A stretch of 64,000 nt of DNA from Sporosarcina sp. FSL K6-3457 (GCF_038007285.1 NZ_JBBOWX010000001.1:124001-188000), one strand, 5' to 3'. Positions 34,174 to 44,985 are shown, counted from the stretch's first letter. Made by a program: numbers and translations. Notes: generated by a model from the letters alone, not told the origin.

Positions 34174-34956
34174 TTAAATCGAGTATTCGGACGTATTTGG
34201 TACGCCGCTTAGTTCGAACTCATCTAAAATTTTCTTGCGGAAGTAATGGAAGTCGCCATGACTTCGATCACGTGGTTTCGTCTGCGCGATTTTCATTTCC
34301 TTATAGATTTTGCCTGGATGGGAGCTCATAATGAGCACTCGATCTGATACATACACAGCCTCATCGATATCATGTGTGACGAGCAAAATGGTCGTTTTCT
34401 TTTGTGATTGAATGCGAACGAGCTCATCTTGTAAACGATAGCGACTAAATGTATCAAGCGCTGCGAAAGGCTCGTCCATTAAAATGACGTCAGGCTGCAT
34501 GGCAAATGCGCGTGCAATGGCTACTCGTTGTTGCATACCCCCTGAGAGTTCGTGAGGAAACTTATGTAGATGCTGTTCAAGTCCGACGAGCTTTAAAGCA
34601 TCTAAGACCCGTTCTTTTTTATCATCCGCCGATAATTTTTCTCCTTCAAGACCGAGTTCAACATTTTTCAACACGGATCGCCACGGAAGTAAGTTGCGCT
34701 GTTGAAATAACATCACGCATCTTTTTGTCGGGCGCTGTACTTGTTGACTGTCAAGTAGCACTTGTCCTTGATCAGCCTTCGTAAATCCGCCGACCATATG
34801 CAAAAGCGTACTTTTCCCACAGCCACTTTTGCCGAGTAATGTGACAATCTCTCCTTTTTGTATGGTGAAAGAAACATCATCAAGTACGCGAGATGGCTCG
34901 CTACCCGTGAAAAACGTTTTGGTTATACCTGAAACTGCAATCATTTCATCTGCCAT
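34174..34956 (-). CDS. ABC transporter ATP-binding protein (SsuB/TauB type)
   Basis: A 260-residue ATPase with Walker [15 protein letters not shown]-loop FQQRNLLPW, signature [15 protein letters not shown], Walker [13 protein letters not shown] and switch [10 protein letters not shown]. First gene of the importer operon; it energises the permease and lipoprotein that follow. The operon shares a promoter-region motif with the acyl-CoA dehydrogenase-like operon. Confidence 0.92.
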   Translation of the reverse strand: MADEMIAVSGITKTFFTGSEPSRVLDDVSFTIQKGEIVTLLGKSGCGKSTLLHMVGGFTKADQGQVLLDSQQVQRPTKRCVMLFQQRNLLPWRSVLKNVELGLEGEKLSADDKKERVLDALKLVGLEQHLHKFPHELSGGMQQRVAIARAFAMQPDVILMDEPFAALDTFSRYRLQDELVRIQSQKKTTILLVTHDIDEAVYVSDRVLIMSSHPGKIYKEMKIAQTKPRDRSHGDFHYFRKKILDEFELSGVPNTSEYSI

Positions 34957-34980
34957 AATGTGAAACTCCTTTCTGTTGAA

Positions 34981-35050
34981 TATTAATAATTCCTATTAGT
35001 TTAGTTGGTTTAGAGTTATCTTATTATACTACGTCCAAAAAAACAACCTT
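34981..35050 (-). promoter_or_regulatory. Promoter region of ABC importer operon
   Basis: Bases 35021-35050 match 31791-31820 at 24 of 30 positions, and the flanking CTATTAGTT block is also shared. On the minus strand TTGTTT and TAAGAT are 17 bases apart; TATAAT lies between them. Confidence 0.55.
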
Positions 35051-35095
35051 GTATATGAAATTTTCTGTTTTTTAGAAGTGAATAGAGCTCGAGGG

Positions 35096-35124
35096 TTTCC
35101 AAAATCACCGACATATGATAAACT
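35096..35124 (+). promoter_or_regulatory. Promoter of glpD
   Basis: TTTCCA (35096-35101) and TAAACT (35119-35124) are 17 bases apart. Eight bases later comes GTTAATA, the same spacing as at glpF and at the chemoreceptor operon, which supports this otherwise weak promoter. Confidence 0.55.
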
Positions 35125-35132
35125 GAAATCAA

Positions 35133-35218
35133 GTTAATAGATAACGGTTTGAGCTCATGAGAGACCTGACGACATTATTGCAAATATGCAGTAGTGTGCG
35201 TTCGGGTCTCTTTTTTTT
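35133..35218 (+). promoter_or_regulatory. GlpP-type leader with terminator before glpD
   Basis: GTTAATA, GGTTTGAG and GAGAGACC precede a terminator whose outer stem GAGACCTGA (35161-35169) pairs with TTCGGGTCTC (35201-35210), then eight Ts. In B. subtilis GlpP with glycerol-3-phosphate lets polymerase read through such leaders of glpD and glpF. glpP itself is two genes downstream. Confidence 0.8.
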
Positions 35219-35220
35219 AA

Positions 35221-35356
35221 TCAATTACGCCTTGGCCTAATTGCGTCCGAATTTTGAATTGCGCTTGTGCAATTAGTTCCTTTCAAAATTTATGACATCC
35301 GCCGGAGGCTTAACTTGATTCAGCAGAAGTTCCTATCTTCTGCTGAATCAAGTTAA
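35221..35356 (-). repeat. Three-hairpin dispersed element, copy 3
   Basis: CAATTACGCC...TAATTG palindrome, the central stem, GACATCCGCCGGAGGC, and a perfect 20-bp end hairpin (TTAACTTGATTCAGCAGAAG with its complement, ending 35356). It sits between the glpD leader terminator and the glpD ribosome site, in the opposite orientation relative to its gene from copies 1 and 2. Confidence 0.85.
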
Positions 35357-35383
35357 ATAAAATAGCAAAGGGAGAAGATTATT

Positions 35384-37033
35384 ATGAGTACATTTTCAGC
35401 TTTGGAGAGACAGTCTACGTTTGACAAAATGGCAGGTGAGCCATTCGATTTACTCGTTATTGGAGGGGGAATTACGGGTGCAGGTATCGCTTTAGACGCG
35501 GCAACACGCGGTTTGAAGGTGGCGCTTGTGGAGATGCAGGACTTTGCATCGGGCACGTCAAGTCGCTCCACTAAATTGGTGCACGGGGGATTACGTTATT
35601 TAAAGCAGTTTGAAATTAAAGAAGTGGCAGAGCTCGGAAAAGAGCGTGCAATTGTTTACGAAAATGGTCCTCATGTGACGACGCCTGAATGGATGCTGTT
35701 ACCGTTTCATAAAGGCGGTACATTTGGTAAGTTGTCGACATCATTTGGACTGCGCGTCTATGACTTTTTAGCAGGTGTGAAGAAACAAGAAAGAAGAACG
35801 ATGCTGTCACTAGAAGAAACGGTTCGTAAAGTCCCGATTGTCAAAAAGGATGGCTTGCTTGGTGGTGGGGTCTACGTGGAATACCGCACAGATGACGCGC
35901 GTTTGACGATGGAAGTAATCAAGGCGGCAGTGGAAAATGGTGCGGTCGTTACGAACTATGCTAAGGCGGCGCAGTTTATTTACAATGACAGTAAGCAAGT
36001 AGTAGGTGCAGAAATTCAAGATATGCTGACAGACAAGATGGTGTCTGTTCAGGCGAAAAAAGTTGTCAATGCGACGGGACCATGGGTAGATGATGTACGG
36101 GAAATTGACGGTTCGAAGAGCGAGAAGCACCTGATTTTATCCAAAGGGGTTCACTTGGTATTTGACCAATCTGTTTTTCCGTTGCAGCAGGCAGTCTATT
36201 TCGATACGCCTGACAAACGCATGGTGTTTGCGATTCCCCGGGATGGCAAAACGTATGTAGGGACGACGGATACATTTTATGATGCGAGTCGCGCCACGAT
36301 TAAGATTACGACAGAGGATCGTGCGTACATCATGGGGTCGATTCACTATATGTTCCCGGATTTACAAATCGCTGAAAAGGATATTGAGTCCGGCTGGGCA
36401 GGAATTCGTCCGCTTATTCACGAAGACGGTAAAAACCCTTCTGAAATTTCGCGGAAAGATGAGATTTGGCAATCAGATTCGGGCTTAATTACCATTGCGG
36501 GTGGAAAATTAACGGGTTATCGTAAAATGGCGGAAACGGTTGTAGGAATGGTTGTTGAGAAATTGGCTGCAACAGGCAACAAGCAATTTGGTCCATGTGT
36601 GACGAAAAGTTTCCCGATTTCGGGTGGAGATGTGGGCGGTTCTTCCAAGCTACAACAATTTTTGTATGCTAAAAATAAGCAAGCGCAGCGTTTAGGGTTG
36701 GATGAACAACAAGGCCTCAAATTGGCGAAAATGTATGGATCGAATGTGGAAACGGTATTTGGCTACTTGGCAGATAATGATACAGTGTTACCTGCTGTTT
36801 TATATGCCCAATTAATGTATGCGATTCACCATGAGATGGCGGTTAAACCAACTGATTTCTTTATTAGGAGGACGGGGGCTTTATTATTTGATATCACTAC
36901 CGTTATGGAGTGGAAAGATCAAGTGATGACTGAAATGGCAACGATTTTTGACTGGACAGAGGAGCAGCAGACGCGTTATGCGGAGGAGTTACAGCAGGAA
37001 ATCCTGTGTGCAACAACTGCAGTCAAGTTATAA
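35384..37033 (+). CDS. glpD: Aerobic glycerol-3-phosphate dehydrogenase
   Basis: A 549-residue membrane-associated FAD enzyme that oxidises glycerol-3-phosphate to dihydroxyacetone phosphate and feeds electrons to menaquinone. The FAD motif LLVIGGGITGAGIALDAATRG is at about 24-44; GTSSRSTKLVHGGLRYL and GAEIQDM...VNATGPWVDDV are family stretches. The start ATG follows AAAGGGAG. Its 5' leader holds a GlpP-type terminator and a dispersed repeat. Confidence 0.95.
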   Translation: MSTFSALERQSTFDKMAGEPFDLLVIGGGITGAGIALDAATRGLKVALVEMQDFASGTSSRSTKLVHGGLRYLKQFEIKEVAELGKERAIVYENGPHVTTPEWMLLPFHKGGTFGKLSTSFGLRVYDFLAGVKKQERRTMLSLEETVRKVPIVKKDGLLGGGVYVEYRTDDARLTMEVIKAAVENGAVVTNYAKAAQFIYNDSKQVVGAEIQDMLTDKMVSVQAKKVVNATGPWVDDVREIDGSKSEKHLILSKGVHLVFDQSVFPLQQAVYFDTPDKRMVFAIPRDGKTYVGTTDTFYDASRATIKITTEDRAYIMGSIHYMFPDLQIAEKDIESGWAGIRPLIHEDGKNPSEISRKDEIWQSDSGLITIAGGKLTGYRKMAETVVGMVVEKLAATGNKQFGPCVTKSFPISGGDVGGSSKLQQFLYAKNKQAQRLGLDEQQGLKLAKMYGSNVETVFGYLADNDTVLPAVLYAQLMYAIHHEMAVKPTDFFIRRTGALLFDITTVMEWKDQVMTEMATIFDWTEEQQTRYAEELQQEILCATTAVKL

Positions 37034-37059
37034 TTGTTCAAAAGGAGAGTGGAGATGTT

Positions 37060-37629
37060 ATGCCTTTTCGTGAACAAAAAATTTTACCGGCTTTGCGTAA
37101 TTTGAAGCAGCTCGAATCATTGTTGGGTAGCCCTTATGAATATATTGTCTTATTGGAAGTGCATATTAGTAATCTCAAAACGATTAAAAACGAATCAGAT
37201 CGCTATGGTAAAAAAATTATTATTCATGCGGATTTAATCCAAGGATTGAAAACGGATGACTATGCAGCAGAGTTTCTTTGCAATGATATTCGGCCAGCGG
37301 GTATTATTTCTACCCGGTCGAATATGATTATGAAAGCGAAGGCCAAAGGGATTATTGCGATTCAACGGATGTTTTTATTGGATACAATTGCTTTGGAAAA
37401 GAGTTATTCGCTCATTGAACGGACGAGACCGGATTACATTGAAATTTTGCCAGGGGTCATTCCTCAAATTATTAGTGAAGTGCATGAAAGAACGGGGATT
37501 TCAATTATTAGTGGGGGACTTATTCGATCAGAAGAGCATGTTCATGCGGCATTAGATGCGGGAGCAAAGGCTGTAACGACGTCTAATCAGCAGCTGTGGG
37601 CAGCGTTTGCGAACGATAGCCAATCCTAA
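37060..37629 (+). CDS. glpP: Glycerol-3-phosphate-responsive antiterminator
   Basis: A 189-residue TIM-barrel-like RNA-binding antiterminator. Family stretches are FREQKILPALRNLKQLE, VHISNLKTI, HADLIQGLKTDDYAAEFLCND, DYIEILPGVIPQII and SGGLIRSEEHV. With bound glycerol-3-phosphate it stabilises leader RNA and prevents termination. ATG 37060 lies after AAAGGAGAGTGGAG; the longer frame begins inside glpD. The gene is 27 bp after glpD rather than first in the locus as in B. subtilis. Confidence 0.93.
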   Translation: MPFREQKILPALRNLKQLESLLGSPYEYIVLLEVHISNLKTIKNESDRYGKKIIIHADLIQGLKTDDYAAEFLCNDIRPAGIISTRSNMIMKAKAKGIIAIQRMFLLDTIALEKSYSLIERTRPDYIEILPGVIPQIISEVHERTGISIISGGLIRSEEHVHAALDAGAKAVTTSNQQLWAAFANDSQS

Positions 37630-37654
37630 TTATTAATTTATTTCCAAAAAAGTG

Positions 37655-37683
37655 TTGACAATAGTTTGAATGTTTACTATACT
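37655..37683 (+). promoter_or_regulatory. SigA promoter of glpF-glpK
   Basis: TTGACA (37655-37660), 17 bases, TATACT (37678-37683): near-consensus. GTTAATA follows after eight bases, as at the two related promoters. Confidence 0.9.
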
Positions 37684-37691
37684 GTGGCTAG

Positions 37692-37771
37692 GTTAATAAA
37701 AAGTGGTTGAGCATTGAGGTCCACATTTATTCATTCTGCACATAGCGGATGATTAAATGTGGACTTTTTTT
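37692..37771 (+). promoter_or_regulatory. GlpP-type leader with terminator before glpF
   Basis: GTTAATA and GTGGTTGAG are followed by a terminator: GTCCACATTTA (37719-37729) pairs perfectly with TAAATGTGGAC (37754-37764), then seven Ts. Confidence 0.85.
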
Positions 37772-37782
37772 ATGCTACCATG

Positions 37783-37796
37783 CGTAACCGCTTACA
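37783..37796 (-). promoter_or_regulatory. Probable CcpA (cre) site before glpF
   Basis: On the minus strand TGTAAGCGGTTACG matches the cre consensus at 13 of 14 positions. It lies between the leader terminator and the glpF ribosome site, where bound CcpA could block elongation. Confidence 0.65.
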
Positions 37797-37817
37797 AAAA
37801 CAAAGGAGGAAGACGAA

Positions 37818-38648
37818 ATGACACCATTTTTGGGGGAATTGATTGGTACAATGATTTTAATCATCTTTGGGGCAGGGGTAGTCGGTGGTGTGTTGATGAA
37901 AGATTCAAAGGCAGAAGGTGCTGGCTGGATTGTCATTACGCTTGGATGGGGACTTGCTGTGACGATGGGCGTTTACGCAGTTGGAAACTTTAGTGGTGCC
38001 CACTTGAATCCAGCGGTTACAATTGGACTGGCTTCGATTGGAGAATTTCCATGGGCTGATGTGCCAAGTTATGTCCTGGCACAAATGATTGGAGCTATCC
38101 TGGGGGCAGTCATTATTTACTTCCAATACCTACCTCACTGGAAAAAGACAGAGGACCAAGGTGCGAAATTAGCAGTATTTGCGACATCACCTGCGATTCG
38201 TCATCCACTATCGAATTTGACAAGTGAAATGATTGGGACGTTTGTCTTGCTATTAGGCCTTTTGATGATTGGAGCGAATGAGTTTACGGAAGGATTGAAC
38301 CCGTTAATTGTGGGTGCGCTTATTGTAGCTATTGGTATGTCACTGGGTGGAACAACTGGTTATGCCATTAATCCGGCACGTGATTTAGGGCCAAGAATTG
38401 CTCATTTCTTCTTGCCAATTGCGGGCAAAGGCTCGTCTGATTGGAGTTACGCATGGGTCCCGATCGTAGGCCCGATTCTGGGAGGTACGTTCGGAGCACT
38501 GTTTTATCAACAATTTTTCACAGGTGTTAATAGTGTTGCGTTTTGGGTAGTTGGAGCTGTTGTGTTGGCTGTTCTGTTAGGAGCACAGTTTACGCTTAAA
38601 AAAGAAACTGAAGTAGTTGTGAAACAAAGAGTTGCTAAAGGTGCATAA
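37818..38648 (+). CDS. glpF: Glycerol uptake facilitator
   Basis: A 276-residue aquaglyceroporin with six membrane helices and both NPA motifs (SGAHLNPAVTIG at about 66 and GYAINPARDLGPR at about 193; the Arg-Asp pair marks glycerol facilitators). It lets glycerol diffuse in for phosphorylation by GlpK. AGGAGG ten bases before the ATG. Confidence 0.95.
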   Translation: MTPFLGELIGTMILIIFGAGVVGGVLMKDSKAEGAGWIVITLGWGLAVTMGVYAVGNFSGAHLNPAVTIGLASIGEFPWADVPSYVLAQMIGAILGAVIIYFQYLPHWKKTEDQGAKLAVFATSPAIRHPLSNLTSEMIGTFVLLLGLLMIGANEFTEGLNPLIVGALIVAIGMSLGGTTGYAINPARDLGPRIAHFFLPIAGKGSSDWSYAWVPIVGPILGGTFGALFYQQFFTGVNSVAFWVVGAVVLAVLLGAQFTLKKETEVVVKQRVAKGA

Positions 38649-38665
38649 CACTAAAACTTATATAG

Positions 38666-40171
<1,506 letters not shown>

Positions 40172-40178
40172 ATAAATT

Positions 40179-40223
40179 AACAGGGTACGCCGCATGTTTG
40201 TATGCGTTGGTACCCTGTTTTTT
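40179..40223 (+). terminator. Terminator after glpK
   Basis: AACAGGGTAC (40179-40188) pairs with GTACCCTGTT (40210-40219), with an inner CGCATG/TATGCG stem, and TTTTTT follows. Confidence 0.9.
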
Positions 40224-40241
40224 GTGAGAGTAAAGTCCTGA

Positions 40242-40346
40242 TTCGCCAATAAGTTGCTGGTAAGTGCCAATAAATCGATTCCGAACGCCAATAAGTGGTC
40301 AATGGACGCCAATAAACGGTCGGTAAACGCCAATAACTTTACACTG
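40242..40346. repeat. Short repeats with exact 21-bp period (GCCAATAA type)
   Basis: GCCAATAA starts at 40245, 40266, 40287, 40308 and 40329: five units exactly 21 bases apart, with unrelated 13-base spacers. The array lies between the glpK terminator and the prsA terminator. Confidence 0.9.
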
Positions 40347-40378
40347 TTGCTATATTGATTTGTATTGAATGAAGGACG

Positions 40379-40412
40379 AAAAACGGAAAAGCCCATAAGC
40401 TTTTCCGTTCTA
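40379..40412 (-). terminator. Terminator after prsA-like gene
   Basis: AAACGGAAAAGC (40381-40392) pairs with GCTTTTCCGTT (40399-40409); on the minus strand TTTTTCG follows. Confidence 0.85.
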
Positions 40413-40420
40413 CTCATCAT

Positions 40421-41290
40421 TTACTTCCCTAACAACGAATTCTCAATATCATATTGCTCTTTCACTTCATCCAACCAATCAGTATACTCTGTCTGCATTT
40501 GTTGTTCGATTAACAGCTTTTTAATATCCTCTTTACTATCCTCGTAAACAGCCTCTTTTGCTGCCTCTTTATCGGTGACGTGAATGATATGGTAGCCATG
40601 TTCTGTTTTTACAGGTTCACTAATTGCATCAATTGCTAGTGAAAATGCAGCTTCTTCAAATTCAGTAGCCATCTCGTCGCGACCAAAGTAGCCTAACTCT
40701 CCGCCATTTTCAGCATTTGCGGCATCTATTGAATACTCTTTTGCTAGTGCTACAAAATCTTCACCATCAGCTAGTTTTTGCGCAACTTCTTTTGCTGTTG
40801 CTTCATCTTCAACTAAGATATGACTGGCTTCAACTTGCTCCACTGTGCTCAGTGTTTCTTTGTTTTCATCGAAATAGGCTTTAGTTTCCTCGTCTGTTAT
40901 TTCGATGCGAGGTTCAACCACTTTTCGGATGGACAAATATTCAATGATACTGTCCTTGTATTCCTTTTCGGTAATACCGGCTTGCTCTAACGCGGCAGCA
41001 AAGGCTTCTTCCCCTCCGTTACTTTCAACATGGGTTGCAAACTCCGCATCTACTTCTTCATCAGGAATGGTCACTTTCTCCTTTTTCAATTCCATGGCAA
41101 TCACTTTATCTTCAATCATTATATCGAGCGCTTGTTGTCCAGAAGCTTTGACAAGCGTGTCATACAATTCTTCTTTGGTGATTTTTTCACCACCAACAGT
41201 TGCGACGATTTCTTCATTCTCTTGTGAACACCCCGTTGCTATCACAAGGATGACAGCAATTACTAGCGGGTATAGCCATTTTTTAGACAT
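40421..41290 (-). CDS. PrsA/SurA-type peptidyl-prolyl isomerase lipoprotein
   Basis: A 289-residue exported foldase. The lipobox is IATGCS at about residue 21. A SurA-like N domain (about 30-140) precedes a parvulin domain (about 145-245: [47 protein letters not shown]). It helps fold secreted proteins outside the membrane. ATG 41290 follows GGAGGAG. Its promoter region resembles that of htrA, so it seems part of the local envelope stress response. Confidence 0.88.
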   Translation of the reverse strand: MSKKWLYPLVIAVILVIATGCSQENEEIVATVGGEKITKEELYDTLVKASGQQALDIMIEDKVIAMELKKEKVTIPDEEVDAEFATHVESNGGEEAFAAALEQAGITEKEYKDSIIEYLSIRKVVEPRIEITDEETKAYFDENKETLSTVEQVEASHILVEDEATAKEVAQKLADGEDFVALAKEYSIDAANAENGGELGYFGRDEMATEFEEAAFSLAIDAISEPVKTEHGYHIIHVTDKEAAKEAVYEDSKEDIKKLLIEQQMQTEYTDWLDEVKEQYDIENSLLGK

Positions 41291-41310
41291 GTATTCTCCT
41301 CCAAAATCAT

Positions 41311-41354
41311 TGATTACCTTCATGGTACATCGTAAATATGAACAAATTATTACG
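41311..41354 (-). promoter_or_regulatory. Promoter motif of prsA-like gene, shared with htrA
   Basis: TGATTACCTT, AAATATGAACAAA and TATTAC occur here in the same order and spacing as at 44820-44863. On the minus strand this reads GTAATA, TTTGTTCATATTT and then a -10-like TACCAT. Probable binding site of the adjacent response regulator. Confidence 0.6.
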
Positions 41355-41361
41355 GAGGAGG

Positions 41362-42768
41362 TTAGTTCGGTAATAAAATCGTGAATGTCGTACCTTTCCC
41401 TTGTTTACTAGACACTTCAATCGTTCCATTATGCATTGTGACAAGCTGTTTGACGATGGATAGACCAAGTCCGAATTCTCCATATGGATTCGTAGTCCGT
41501 GACACAATCGCCTTATAAAAGCGTCCCCAAATTTTTTCAACATCATCTGGGTCAATGCCAATACCTGTATCTTCAATTTCAATCACGGTCATATCGTTCT
41601 GCATATAGCCACGCAAAAAGATGGATCCATTTTCGGTAAATTGAATACTGTTTTTCGTAATGTTAATCAAAATCTGGGTGAGCCGATCATAATCAGCATG
41701 GACAATCAAGGTAGGAGCTACATCGACAATAATTGTATTTTGCTTTTCAGCCGCGACACCCTCAAGCTGGTCCTGAATAATTTCCAGCAGTTCAATGAGT
41801 TGGATATCTTGTTTGAGTAATGTAATTTGGTTAGAACGAATTTTTTCATAATCTAGGTTTTCATTGACCAGCCGAATGAGTCGCATTGTTTCGCTGCTAG
41901 CAAGCTGAAAGCCTTTTTCTTTTTCTGTTTCCGAAATCATGTCGTTTCTCATGCCTTCGATAATACCGCGAATGGTTGTTAGTGGTGTTCGTAGTTCGTG
42001 GGAAACGTCTGCCATGAACTGGCGTCGTCGGTTTTCCAGGCTTTCGATTTCCTCCATTGATACATTCAACTTTTCGACCATTTTGTTGAAGTCTTCAGCA
42101 AGTTCACCGATTTCGTCGACATTGGCGGATGGAATACGCACGGAGTAATCACCTTGTGCAACAAGTGACGTAGCTTCTCTCAGTCGTTTGATGCGTTTAC
42201 CGTGGAAATTTGATAAGATCCAACTGAGTAATAATGCGACGGCTAGCGCGAGTACCATTGTGAATAGCAAATAGGTATTCATCTGCGCAATGACTTCCTT
42301 TGAGCCTTTAATCGGTGATGTCAGTAGAATGCCACCGATAAACTGGTTGTTTTGGACATAGGGAAGTAGGACGAAGGTGACGGCTTCGTCAAAACGCTTG
42401 AAATCCTGTTTAACTGTGACGGTTTTACCGTTTTTAATCTCCTGCCATTCTTCCTCACTCAATAATCCAATGACCGGCGCTTTTAACTCGGTAGAATAAA
42501 TGATAGCTGATTGTTCATCGAATAAAATGTATTGAATATCACGACCATTTAGCACATGTTCATAGGCTTGTAGCGTACTCGTCGAATTGCGAGGGTTGCG
42601 ATTAAGGTCGCGTAAAATAGTTTGTCCATACGTCGCGAGTTCTTCAGTTTTATTGTCATAGACAAATTGCTCCACATAATGAGAGAACAGCACACTTAGT
42701 ATTAAAAAGGCGATGACGATAACGCTGACATGGCTTGCGAGTTGCTGGTATAAGTATTTGACTTTCAC
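41362..42768 (-). CDS. Sensor histidine kinase (CssS-like)
   Basis: A 468-residue membrane kinase: membrane helix (about 13-32), extracellular sensor (33-165), second helix (about 166-186), HAMP (190-240), phospho-acceptor His in [18 protein letters not shown] (about 255) and an ATPase domain with N box [15 protein letters not shown] and [10 protein letters not shown]. Paired with the response regulator by a 4-bp overlap. The setting between HtrA and PrsA points to secretion stress sensing as in CssS; sequence alone does not prove orthology. Confidence 0.85.
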   Translation of the reverse strand: MKVKYLYQQLASHVSVIVIAFLILSVLFSHYVEQFVYDNKTEELATYGQTILRDLNRNPRNSTSTLQAYEHVLNGRDIQYILFDEQSAIIYSTELKAPVIGLLSEEEWQEIKNGKTVTVKQDFKRFDEAVTFVLLPYVQNNQFIGGILLTSPIKGSKEVIAQMNTYLLFTMVLALAVALLLSWILSNFHGKRIKRLREATSLVAQGDYSVRIPSANVDEIGELAEDFNKMVEKLNVSMEEIESLENRRRQFMADVSHELRTPLTTIRGIIEGMRNDMISETEKEKGFQLASSETMRLIRLVNENLDYEKIRSNQITLLKQDIQLIELLEIIQDQLEGVAAEKQNTIIVDVAPTLIVHADYDRLTQILINITKNSIQFTENGSIFLRGYMQNDMTVIEIEDTGIGIDPDDVEKIWGRFYKAIVSRTTNPYGEFGLGLSIVKQLVTMHNGTIEVSSKQGKGTTFTILLPN

Positions 42769-43466
42769 TTAGTGTCACCGAGTGTTTCATCAAACCGATA
42801 ACCGACGCCCCACACGGTGTGGAAAAAGGGTTGCTCTTCTGTCGCGATTTTCGTCCGAAGGCGCTTAATATGAACGTCGACGGTACGGTCATCGCCGTAG
42901 AAATCATAGCCCCAGACATTGTCTAATAATTGCTCGCGTGAAAAGACTTGTTTCGGGTGCTGGGCGAAATGGGACAACAAATCGAATTCTTTTGGTGTTA
43001 AATTAAGGACGGGCTTACCGTCTAATAGTACTTCACGTGTGTGGTGATTGATGTTGAAATGAGTGGTTTGAATGACGCCCTCTTGTTGCTCGCCCACTTG
43101 TTGTGGTGAATACCTGCGTGTCACGGCTTTAATGCGTGCCATCAGAGCGAGTGGACTAAATGGTTTCGTGACATAATCATCGGCACCCATTTCAAGCCCA
43201 AGTACTTGGTCTGATTCACTGTCTTTCGCGGTTAGCATAATAATCGGACCTGCATATTTTTCTTGCCTTAGTTTCCGGCAAATGGACACGCCATCCATTC
43301 CTGGTAGCATCCAATCAACAATTAAGCAGTCCCAATGGGCTTCACTTGCGCGGCGATAACCTTCAAGACCGTCTTTGACGAATTCCCCTTCGATGCCTTC
43401 CTTTGAAAAAAACAGTTCAATCATCGAAGAGACGCTTTCATTGTCTTCAATTACTAAGATTTTCAA
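42765..43466 (-). CDS. Response regulator, OmpR/PhoB type (CssR-like)
   Basis: A 233-residue regulator. The receiver domain has phospho-acceptor Asp in DCLIVDWMLPGMDG and the Lys of YVTKPFS. The C-terminal winged helix has LTPKEFDLLSHFAQHPKQVFSREQLL and RTVDVHIKRLRTKI. It probably activates htrA and the prsA-like gene, whose promoter regions share a motif. Confidence 0.9.
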   Translation of the reverse strand: MKILVIEDNESVSSMIELFFSKEGIEGEFVKDGLEGYRRASEAHWDCLIVDWMLPGMDGVSICRKLRQEKYAGPIIMLTAKDSESDQVLGLEMGADDYVTKPFSPLALMARIKAVTRRYSPQQVGEQQEGVIQTTHFNINHHTREVLLDGKPVLNLTPKEFDLLSHFAQHPKQVFSREQLLDNVWGYDFYGDDRTVDVHIKRLRTKIATEEQPFFHTVWGVGYRFDETLGDTK

Positions 43467-43537
43467 TGACTTTATCTCCTCTCATTTTGTAGTAGGTATC
43501 TTCAAGGTAAATCGGGAATTAGAAATATGCAACTAGA

Positions 43538-43567
43538 AAGACCTTTGCTTCGGTGGCAAAGGTCTTT
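43538..43567 (-). terminator. Terminator after htrA
   Basis: AAGACCTTTGC (43538-43548) pairs with GCAAAGGTCTT (43556-43566), seven-base loop. Confidence 0.8.
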
Positions 43568-43576
43568 GCTAAGTGA

Positions 43577-44797
43577 TTATTCAATTGTTGTTTTATTACT
43601 CGTCAGTGTGACTTCGATTGTTTTTAATTCCGCACCGCGGTAAACCGTAAATGTAGCGGTATCACCAACTTTGAGCTGGGAATATAGAAACTTGCGTAGT
43701 TCCGTTGGACTAGTGATATCAGTGCCGTTAATGGCGGTGATGACGTCTTCCACTGCAAGTCCAGCTTTGCCAGCTGCGGATAATGGATCGACACTGGCCA
43801 CCATTACGCCGCCTTCAACTGTTTGAGGAAGTTTTTGCAAGTACATTGGTGGCACTTGTGCGAGATTTGCAAGACCGATGCCGATGTATGGACGCTCAAC
43901 TTGTCCATGTGAGGTCATTTCTTCAATTAGTGGAATGACCTCGTTACTCGGGATGGCGAAGCCGAGCCCTTCAACGCCACTTTCAGAAATCTTCAAGCTG
44001 TTAATACCGATGACTTGTCCGGCTGAATTGAGTAGTGCGCCACCACTATTTCCGGGGTTAATGGCTGCATCTGTTTGAATGACGTTCATTTCCCATTCGC
44101 CGGCTGATGTATTGACGTTAATGGCCCGATTGACAGCACTGACAATCCCCTGTGTCACGGTGCCGGAGAAATCAAGTCCGAGCGGATTGCCGATGGCGAC
44201 AACTGCATCGCCTGCACGTAGCTGATCTGAGTTACCAAATTCAAGTACTGATTTGGCATACTTTGCATCAATGGTGAGGACCGCCAAATCGCTTAGCGCG
44301 TCTTTACCGACTAGTTCGGCTGTTGTTTTTTCTCCACTTTCTAGTGAGATTTCAAGCTTTTCAGCTCCATCAATAACGTGGTTGTTGGTAACGATATACG
44401 CTTTGTCGCCCTCGATTTTGTAAATGACACCCGAGCCTGTGCCGCTATTCACCGCTTCTGTGCTTTGTGCGAAGCGATTGCCTGAATTCTTGTAATTGAC
44501 GATGCCGACAATGGCACTGGATGCTTGCTCTACCATATCTGCAAGTGACGTTGGGTTTTTGACAGATGTTTGTTGCACATTATAAGGCGTATTCGGTGTA
44601 GTCACCGGGATTGTCCCTTGAGCACTTGGCTGTAAAATGTCGGTATTGGTGACGACTCCTAATGTAAGCATGGACCCTATGACACCCGCTCCGATTGTTG
44701 ATAAAAATCGTTTACCTGAACCACTTTTTTTCTTTGGTGCCTTTACAACTTCTTGCACCGGAGTTGTTTCTTCTATTGTATTTAATTCGTTATCCAT
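43577..44797 (-). CDS. HtrA/DegP-type serine protease
   Basis: A 406-residue membrane-anchored protease: cytoplasmic Lys-rich head, one membrane helix (about 31-50), a linker, a trypsin-like domain with His in VTNNHVIDGA, Asp in DALSDLAVL and Ser in NPGNSGGAL, and a C-terminal PDZ domain (about 300-395, GVMVASVDPLSAAGKAGL). It degrades misfolded exported proteins. Equivalent to HtrA/HtrB/YyxA of Bacillus. Next to a two-component system, separated by a terminator. Confidence 0.9.
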   Translation of the reverse strand: MDNELNTIEETTPVQEVVKAPKKKSGSGKRFLSTIGAGVIGSMLTLGVVTNTDILQPSAQGTIPVTTPNTPYNVQQTSVKNPTSLADMVEQASSAIVGIVNYKNSGNRFAQSTEAVNSGTGSGVIYKIEGDKAYIVTNNHVIDGAEKLEISLESGEKTTAELVGKDALSDLAVLTIDAKYAKSVLEFGNSDQLRAGDAVVAIGNPLGLDFSGTVTQGIVSAVNRAINVNTSAGEWEMNVIQTDAAINPGNSGGALLNSAGQVIGINSLKISESGVEGLGFAIPSNEVIPLIEEMTSHGQVERPYIGIGLANLAQVPPMYLQKLPQTVEGGVMVASVDPLSAAGKAGLAVEDVITAINGTDITSPTELRKFLYSQLKVGDTATFTVYRGAELKTIEVTLTSNKTTIE

Positions 44798-44819
44798 AAT
44801 GAATTCCTCCCGTTTAATC

Positions 44820-44863
44820 TGATTACCTTTATTCTAAGAGGCAAATATGAACAAACTATTACC
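44820..44863 (-). promoter_or_regulatory. Promoter motif of htrA, shared with prsA-like gene
   Basis: Same blocks as at 41311-41354 with only the intervening bases changed. On the minus strand a -10-like TAGAAT follows the TTTGTTCATATTT block. Confidence 0.6.
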
Positions 44864-44985
44864 GGGAAGTTAACAATTCATGAAGAGTGAAATGGTTTTA
44901 TGGAGCCTGGGAGTTGAAGTATTGATTATACTTTGGCAAAGTTAAGTTAACTGAAATAATAATGTTGAAGGGGAAGAGGACTACT

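Noticed and set aside
40242..40346. CRISPR array
   Set aside because: Units are only 21 bp with an eight-base core; no cas genes, no leader, and spacers are far too short.
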